From Spirochaetales bacterium (lineage in GTDB: Bacteria; Spirochaetota; Spirochaetia; JABEVK01): DNA of 64,000 bases. Under the pieces are notes generated by a model. It was not told where the DNA came from, made no database searches, and saw nothing but the letters and a program-made list of their open reading frames with translations. The translations under genes were made by a program, and so were the position numbers. Shown here one piece after another: positions 60,296 to 64,000 of this stretch (the stretch's first letter is position 1; each line of letters opens with the position of its first letter). Location: positions 62,001-126,000 of the forward strand of contig CANJXC010000010.1 in the NCBI GenBank assembly GCA_947478845.1, given 5' to 3'.

Positions 60296-61918
60296 TTATT
60301 CGCTGTCTTCGGCTGTGTACTCGGTGTCGATTTCGCCCGAACCGGTCGAATCGATGCCTACGCTCAGGCCCTTGCTGTTTCCCTTCCAGTCGGCAAAGTT
60401 GATGTACATGGCCCCGCCCTTGGGCAGGTCGAGGTCGATGGCAGAGAAGTCGTCTTCGTCCTTTGTGGTGACGCGCTCTAAGTAGAGGTCGAACTTGCCG
60501 TCGCCAGCAAGTTTTTTGGCATCGACGACCAAGTCGCCTTTTTTGGCATCGACCTTGATCGAAATTGAGCCACCTTTCTTCATGCTGGTTCCCTTGAGGT
60601 CGAACGTGTAGTCGGCGCCAGCAAGGTTGTCTAGCCCCACCGTCAGGTTGGGGGACTCCGTGCCAAGGGTGGTATAGGTCAAGGTGTCGTCGGAGGGATC
60701 AAACTCGACGACATCTTTCTGCTTCGGATCAAGTTCGATTCCTTCCACGCCATACACATAGCCGGGGCCGATGATGACCAGATCGGAGGGCGACGACTTC
60801 TTCAGATCAGAACCGTCGAGGACGATTTTCACCTTCACGCCGTCGGGGATCTTGTAGGACGGTTCTGGACTCTCGAGCGAGGTTGCGTTCTTGAAGAACC
60901 TCCACTCTGCCCCCGGGATCTCGTGAACGAACTTGCCATTGACCCAGCCCAAACGGCGCTTGGCGTCGTCGGTAATGAGCACGTGGCCTTGGCCCTCGAG
61001 GAAGATTTCGTTGAAAGCCTTCCTCGGATTCTTTGCCTGACTCTTCTTGGAGGCCAGTGCTCCGCTGGGGTTCGTAGCGTCGGTCGGCTCCCCATCGGGG
61101 GCAAGGAACGGGGCCGTCATCACTCCGAAGCGGGCGCTTGTCGGCGTGAGTACCAAGGTCAGCGTGTCGGCGTCGCCATCGTAGGTTTCGGGTTCCACTT
61201 CCGGATTGATGCTGGCCTCGTAGCTCCAGGTGTTCTTCTTGGTGTCGATGAGCAGATCGCGCTCGTCGCCGGGGTAGTTGTTATCGTAAACCTTGATGGA
61301 ATATTGCCCACGGCCCCTGTCCTCGATGGCATAGGGGGTGATGGCATGCCCGCCCGTCAGGTCGCGCTTCCACAATCCGATGGAAAAGCTCTCGCCCGAC
61401 TTGGAGGCCTTTTTGAGGACGTTGAGCAACTGGGCCGGGGTGTCGCTGATGGTCTTTTCGGGAATGGCATCCACGCACTGCGTGGCCCACCAGTAGGCGA
61501 TTTCATGCTGAAGGTTAGCATTGGCCAACTTGAGGTCCGTCGTCTTGGTTCCTCCGAACGACTTAGGCGCGAGTTTCCCCTGGTAGAACAAAAGGCTCAG
61601 TACGGCCATGCCTTCGCAGTGTCCGGCGCTCATTTCCGCATTGGTTTGTTCCATCCACTGCTTGGCGGGAGGACTCAGGATGATCTTGTTGCCCTTCTTC
61701 TGGCTAATCACGGCATCGCCAAACATTCTGACCATTTCTACCGGAGTAAGGTTCTGCACGCCAGCTTCATCGCCATAGTTGGCGAAACCAAAGCCATTGT
61801 TTTGCGGCCGAAAGCCCAAATCGAACACAAGCTTGCCTTCGGACCAAAGACTGTTACTACCGAACCCCAGCACCAGTACCAAAAGCGGCAGGATCGTTTT
61901 TAAGCAAAAGTTAGACAT
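60296..61918 (-). CDS. Secreted protein with papain-like Cys/His/Asn signature
   Basis: A 540-residue exported protein with a signal peptide (LKTILPLLVLVLGFGSNSLWS). I cannot name the family. In the N-terminal half, three motifs occur in papain/C39-like order and spacing: Cys101 in MSAGHCEGMAVLSLLFY, His191 in LTGGHAITPYAIEDRG and an Asp-Asn-Asn at 212-214 in IKVYDNNYPGDERDLLIDT. This suggests a cysteine peptidase or transpeptidase domain. The C-terminal ~230 residues are beta-rich and acidic (repeated strands rich in Asp/Lys/Gly). It stands alone, leftward, 148 bp upstream of the SulP gene. Confidence 0.75.
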   Translation of the reverse strand: MSNFCLKTILPLLVLVLGFGSNSLWSEGKLVFDLGFRPQNNGFGFANYGDEAGVQNLTPVEMVRMFGDAVISQKKGNKIILSPPAKQWMEQTNAEMSAGHCEGMAVLSLLFYQGKLAPKSFGGTKTTDLKLANANLQHEIAYWWATQCVDAIPEKTISDTPAQLLNVLKKASKSGESFSIGLWKRDLTGGHAITPYAIEDRGRGQYSIKVYDNNYPGDERDLLIDTKKNTWSYEASINPEVEPETYDGDADTLTLVLTPTSARFGVMTAPFLAPDGEPTDATNPSGALASKKSQAKNPRKAFNEIFLEGQGHVLITDDAKRRLGWVNGKFVHEIPGAEWRFFKNATSLESPEPSYKIPDGVKVKIVLDGSDLKKSSPSDLVIIGPGYVYGVEGIELDPKQKDVVEFDPSDDTLTYTTLGTESPNLTVGLDNLAGADYTFDLKGTSMKKGGSISIKVDAKKGDLVVDAKKLAGDGKFDLYLERVTTKDEDDFSAIDLDLPKGGAMYINFADWKGNSKGLSVGIDSTGSGEIDTEYTAEDSE

Positions 61919-62056
61919 GATTCACCCTCTTCTTTGTTCCAATTATCAAGGACACATCCAAACAAGTTCAAGACCACATTCCTAGGTCGGTGCCCCAACC
62001 CTACGCCGCACGGACTCAGCAGAAGATGACAATTTGGCTCGAGAAGGAAACGCTTT

Positions 62057-62455
62057 CTAGTTCGCCCAGTTCTCCAAGTGGAGGCCCTCAATCCTTGAGA
62101 GCTCTCTGACATTGTTGGTCACCAAGACTCCATTGTAGAACTTCGTTGTGGCCGCGATAAGGAGATCGTTTGGCCCAACAACTCTTCCCGAGGACTCGGC
62201 GAGGCATCTGAGGTCCGCGTAGACATAAGAAACCTGGTCATCAAATGACTTGATCTCAAATGTTTGTAAAAACGCCTCTACCTTTTCGAGATTGCTCTCG
62301 CGTTGGTTGCTTTTGTAGGCTCCGAGCAGGAGTTCTGCCTTTACAACGGACGGGATCTTGATTTCATCGGGCGATAAGGCCAAAAGTTTGGCCTTGATTT
62401 TCGGAAACTTGCCCTTCAGATAGCAAATGCATGTGTTGGCATCGAGGAAGTACAT
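62057..62455 (-). CDS. vapC: PIN-domain toxin (VapC type), module 1
   Basis: A 132-residue ribonuclease toxin. PIN acidic residues are visible: Asp5 (MYFLDANTCICYLKG), Glu in SVVKAELLLGAYKS, Asp in GPNDLLIAATTKFYNGVLVTNN. The FLDAN…I.YLKG start and the VTNNVRELSRIEGLHLENW end are close to chromosomal VapC toxins of the FitB/VapC clade that cut initiator tRNA or other RNAs. The gene is coupled to its antitoxin (TGATG). Confidence 0.92.
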   Translation of the reverse strand: MYFLDANTCICYLKGKFPKIKAKLLALSPDEIKIPSVVKAELLLGAYKSNQRESNLEKVEAFLQTFEIKSFDDQVSYVYADLRCLAESSGRVVGPNDLLIAATTKFYNGVLVTNNVRELSRIEGLHLENWAN

Positions 62456-62685
62456 CAGAACTCCTCTCGTCTAGAGTCGGTATCCGACTGGAGGTCAACA
62501 GGTCGATAGAACGACTCATCGGAAACAGAACCGAAAAGCGCCTCGAAGTTCTTTGGAAAGACGGGCTCGACTTTCGCGCGAATCTGCTCTGCAACCCACT
62601 TGGAGATCGAAACATTTTGTCGTGCTGCGGCGCTCTCAACCTTGCGAAGTGTAGATTCATCAATGTACAGGGAAATCTGTGGCAA
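62455..62685 (-). CDS. Antitoxin of module 1 (ribbon-helix-helix)
   Basis: A 76-residue antitoxin starting at a TTG with GGAGAAAGGA upstream. Residues 1-45 (PQISLYIDESTLRKVESAAARQNVSISKWVAEQIRAKV) form a ribbon-helix-helix DNA-binding domain; the acidic tail (ALFGSVSDESFYRPVDLQSDTDSRREEF) would fill the toxin's active site. It presumably binds the palindrome at 62730-62751 and represses its own operon. Confidence 0.88.
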   Translation of the reverse strand: MPQISLYIDESTLRKVESAAARQNVSISKWVAEQIRAKVEPVFPKNFEALFGSVSDESFYRPVDLQSDTDSRREEF

Positions 62686-62729
62686 TCCTTTCTCCTCGAC
62701 TCAGTGTAGGTTGACCTGGCGACCTTGGC

Positions 62730-62751
62730 AAGTATATGTCCACGTATACTT
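62730..62751. promoter_or_regulatory. Palindromic operator/promoter of toxin-antitoxin module 1
   Basis: A 22-bp inverted repeat: half-site AAGTATATGT, two central bases, then ACGTATACTT (9 of 10 positions symmetric). It is 45 bp upstream of the antitoxin start and contains a TATACT that can serve as the leftward -10 box. This is the usual arrangement for autoregulation by an RHH antitoxin. Confidence 0.7.
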
Positions 62752-62784
62752 ACCATCTCTCCCTCACCTCCGCCCGAAGGGTCC

Positions 62785-62884
62785 GCCTAACGCTGTTTTA
62801 ACCTGCGTTTTGGGTGGCGCGGTTGTTGCCGAAGGCAAGAACCGTGACGCACAAATAAGTCAGGTTGAACTGAATGTTATGTGC
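62785..62884 (-). repeat. attC-like recombination site
   Basis: Leftward strand: the site starts GCACATAAC (R''-like), has AACCTG / CAGGTT as matching L''/L' boxes, a central stem GGTTCTTGCC / GGCAACAACC around a TTC loop, and ends GCGTTAGGC. The final GTTAGGC (62791-62785) fits the R' core consensus GTTRRRY exactly. The two outer arms pair except for a one-base length difference (8 versus 9 bases between TAAC and AACCTG), the extrahelical asymmetry expected in attC. Length 100 bp is within the attC range. It lies 19 bp past the 3' end of toxin module 2, as in a gene cassette. Confidence 0.7.
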
Positions 62885-62903
62885 AAATTTCTGTGACCAC
62901 TCA

Positions 62904-63287
62904 CTAAACTGATTTTCCTTTTTCGAAATATCGCACCCCACTCAGCGACCTGAAATGGGCATCCTGGGTCCAGAGCGTGCAACCAAGCCTCTGTGCGGTC
63001 GCATAGATGGTACTGTCAGCCATGGCTAAGCCCAGGTCGCGACCCAGTTTTGCAGCATAGATCGCCATATCTCCATCGAGCGACACCACTTGCCCCTGTT
63101 TCATATGTGCAACGGCAAGCAACGCCCTGTCTTCATCCAGTTCAATAAGAAGCTTCTTGAACACCTCATACAGCGTGATCGCTGGGACGACAAGATCCGA
63201 AGTCGCTTGGACCACCGATGCAACCTGCTCCCCAACATTGCTGCCGGCGAAATACTCCAGCCAGCAAGAAGAATCAACAATGTTCAT
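62904..63287 (-). CDS. PIN-domain toxin, module 2
   Basis: A 127-residue PIN protein with Asp5 (MNIVDSSCWLEYF), Glu in ITLYEVFKKLL, Asp in LAMADSTIYATAQRLG and Asp in LWTQDAHF, the four acidic metal-binding residues of active PIN ribonucleases. Its start overlaps the antitoxin stop by 4 bp. The attC-like site follows its stop. Confidence 0.92.
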   Translation of the reverse strand: MNIVDSSCWLEYFAGSNVGEQVASVVQATSDLVVPAITLYEVFKKLLIELDEDRALLAVAHMKQGQVVSLDGDMAIYAAKLGRDLGLAMADSTIYATAQRLGCTLWTQDAHFRSLSGVRYFEKGKSV

Positions 63288-63490
63288 AGTCGGTCACGGT
63301 CCCTCTCAATGGTTGTATCGATCCCCAGAAATATGCCTTTCATGGCGGCCATGGGACGAATTGGGACAAGTTCAATTCGACTGCCAAAGGAAATGACCTC
63401 AACGGCAGTACCAGCAAGAAGTCCCGATCGTTCCCTTACTTCTTTTGGGATAACAACTTGAAACTTGCTGGACACAACGACTGTATTCAT
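63284..63490 (-). CDS. AbrB/SpoVT-type antitoxin, module 2
   Basis: A 68-residue swapped-hairpin DNA-binding antitoxin: VVVSSKFQVVIPKEVRERSGLLAGTAVEVISFGSRIELVPI is a textbook AbrB/MazE domain, followed by a short toxin-binding tail. GAGGTG lies upstream of the ATG. It is translationally coupled to the PIN toxin and expected to repress the pair. Confidence 0.92.
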   Translation of the reverse strand: MNTVVVSSKFQVVIPKEVRERSGLLAGTAVEVISFGSRIELVPIRPMAAMKGIFLGIDTTIERDRDRL

Positions 63491-63572
63491 CGACTCACCT
63501 CTTGTTCAACGATACATCAATCGATCAGCAATTTCAACGGTTGATTGGTCTGCCCCAAAAATGCTCCTCTGC

Positions 63573-63806
63573 CTACGTGCTTTCCTCTTCCGTTTTCAGA
63601 TCTGGCACTTTCTCTAAAATCTCGGAGAATCTCGACTTACTCCCTCTAGCAGCCCTTGCCTTGATGTAGGTTTCGGTTTCCAAAGCTGTGACCTTTTCGG
63701 CGACAGCCGCAGCAACAAATTGATTGATAGAAATGCTGTCTTCTCTCGACACACGCTTCAGTGACTCATGAAGCGAGTCCGGAATTCTGATACTTAATGT
63801 GCTCAT
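63573..63806 (-). CDS. Ribbon-helix-helix antitoxin-like protein, module 3
   Basis: A 77-residue protein beginning STLSIRIPDSLHESLKRVSREDSISINQFVAAAVAEKVTALE, an RHH domain of the HicB/Arc type, with a charged tail (SRFSEILEKVPDLKTEEEST). Its ATG overlaps the stop of the PIN gene upstream (ATGA), so here the toxin comes first and the antitoxin second, the reverse of modules 1 and 2. Confidence 0.85.
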   Translation of the reverse strand: MSTLSIRIPDSLHESLKRVSREDSISINQFVAAAVAEKVTALETETYIKARAARGSKSRFSEILEKVPDLKTEEEST

Positions 63807-64000
63807 GTGTTTCCCCCTAGTGTTTTCAGAAACTCGAATGGACTAACAATTTCTATTCCAAAGGACTTTGCGGCTCTAAAGTCTTTCTTGTTGTAAGAAA
63901 CAATGTACGGACTTTCCGATGCTACCGCCACTTCCAGAACATGGTCATCAAAAGGGTCTTTTAGGATTGGCCGCCACAAGTAGTAAATCTCTGTCGGACG
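63803..64000 (-). CDS. PIN-family toxin (COG1569 type), 5' part outside window
   Basis: The last 65 codons of a leftward gene reading …YYLWRPILKDPFDDHVLEVAVASESPYIVSYNKKDFRAAKSFGIEIVSPFEFLKTLGG. The DPFDDHVLEVAVAS and YIVSYNKKDF stretches match the C-terminal half of the putative toxin component, PIN family; the Asp pair in PFDDH supplies metal ligands. The N-terminus with the first Asp lies beyond base 64000. It is coupled to the RHH gene that follows. Confidence 0.82.
   Translation of the reverse strand, partial: RPTEIYYLWRPILKDPFDDHVLEVAVASESPYIVSYNKKDFRAAKSFGIEIVSPFEFLKTLGGNT

Noticed and set aside
60923-61903. A 326-codon plus-strand open frame
   Set aside because: Opposite the secreted papain-like protein, which has a signal peptide and coherent motifs.
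61919-62056. Second attC-like site after toxin module 1
   Set aside because: The region was read on both strands and has no GTTRRRY core with a matching partner arm.
63491-63572. attC-like site between modules 2 and 3
   Set aside because: Only 82 bp with short imperfect repeats (TCAACGATAC and TCAACGGTT) and no core sites.
1-64000. CRISPR array, rRNA, tRNA or insertion sequence
   Set aside because: No regularly spaced direct repeats, no tRNA-like cloverleaf in the intergenic gaps and no transposase-like protein were seen by reading; small tRNAs could still be missed without a search tool.

Overview
The window (about 57-60% G+C by eye) looks like chromosomal DNA of a diderm bacterium, most likely a member of the Spirochaetota. 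The pointers are a solute-binding protein whose mature end begins like spirochaetal ones (…GQKE…), LplB/YtcP-type sugar ABC permeases with a YesM/YesN-type two-component pair, a giant secreted Ig-repeat/OmpA protein, and an HD-GYP response regulator. This assignment is inference; there is no rRNA or tRNA gene in the window to anchor it.

Left part (1-28.2 kb): after the end of an ABC ATPase gene and an RNase Z gene comes a large carbohydrate-use region. It holds a four-gene leftward set (TIM-barrel isomerase, Dabb protein, ThuA-like protein, Gfo/Idh/MocA oxidoreductase). A rightward set has two tandem GH127-like proteins, two SDR dehydrogenases and a FAH-family hydrolase. A long leftward run has histidine kinase, AraC-type response regulator, solute-binding protein, two permeases, a clan GH-D alpha-galactosidase-like enzyme and a GH38 alpha-mannosidase. 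A second leftward run has an FAD oxidase, two enolase-superfamily dehydratases, a mutarotase-like protein and a third SDR. Together they read as sensing, import, deglycosylation and non-phosphorylative oxidation of a (deoxy)sugar through a sugar acid, a 2-keto-3-deoxy acid and a 2,4-diketo acid to pyruvate plus lactate or glycolate.

Middle part (28.2-56.8 kb): mostly housekeeping and envelope genes. These include a GAP/LysE-like membrane protein, penicillin acylase family hydrolase, KUP potassium transporter, FabH, the 1322-residue Ig-repeat/OmpA protein, TetR regulator, HD-GYP regulator, large PAS histidine kinase and GNAT protein. A tightly overlapping operon follows (BioY, ECF ATPase, EcfT, DUF445, MbfA-like ferritin/VIT1). 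Then come YaeQ, TyrS, TVP38/DedA-like, ArgO-like exporter, a small unknown, an FMN hydroxy-acid oxidase, a cyclic-nucleotide-binding protein, PepF, Dus and a shortened RidA-like gene.

Right part (56.8-64 kb): small VOC and SRPBCC proteins around about 220 bp of apparently decayed sequence, a SulP-STAS-PTS EIIA fusion transporter, a secreted protein with a papain-like Cys/His/Asn signature, then three consecutive type II toxin-antitoxin modules. Between the first two modules is a roughly 100-bp structure with the core sites and folding symmetry of an integron attC site, suggesting the end of the window enters a gene-cassette or mobile accessory region.
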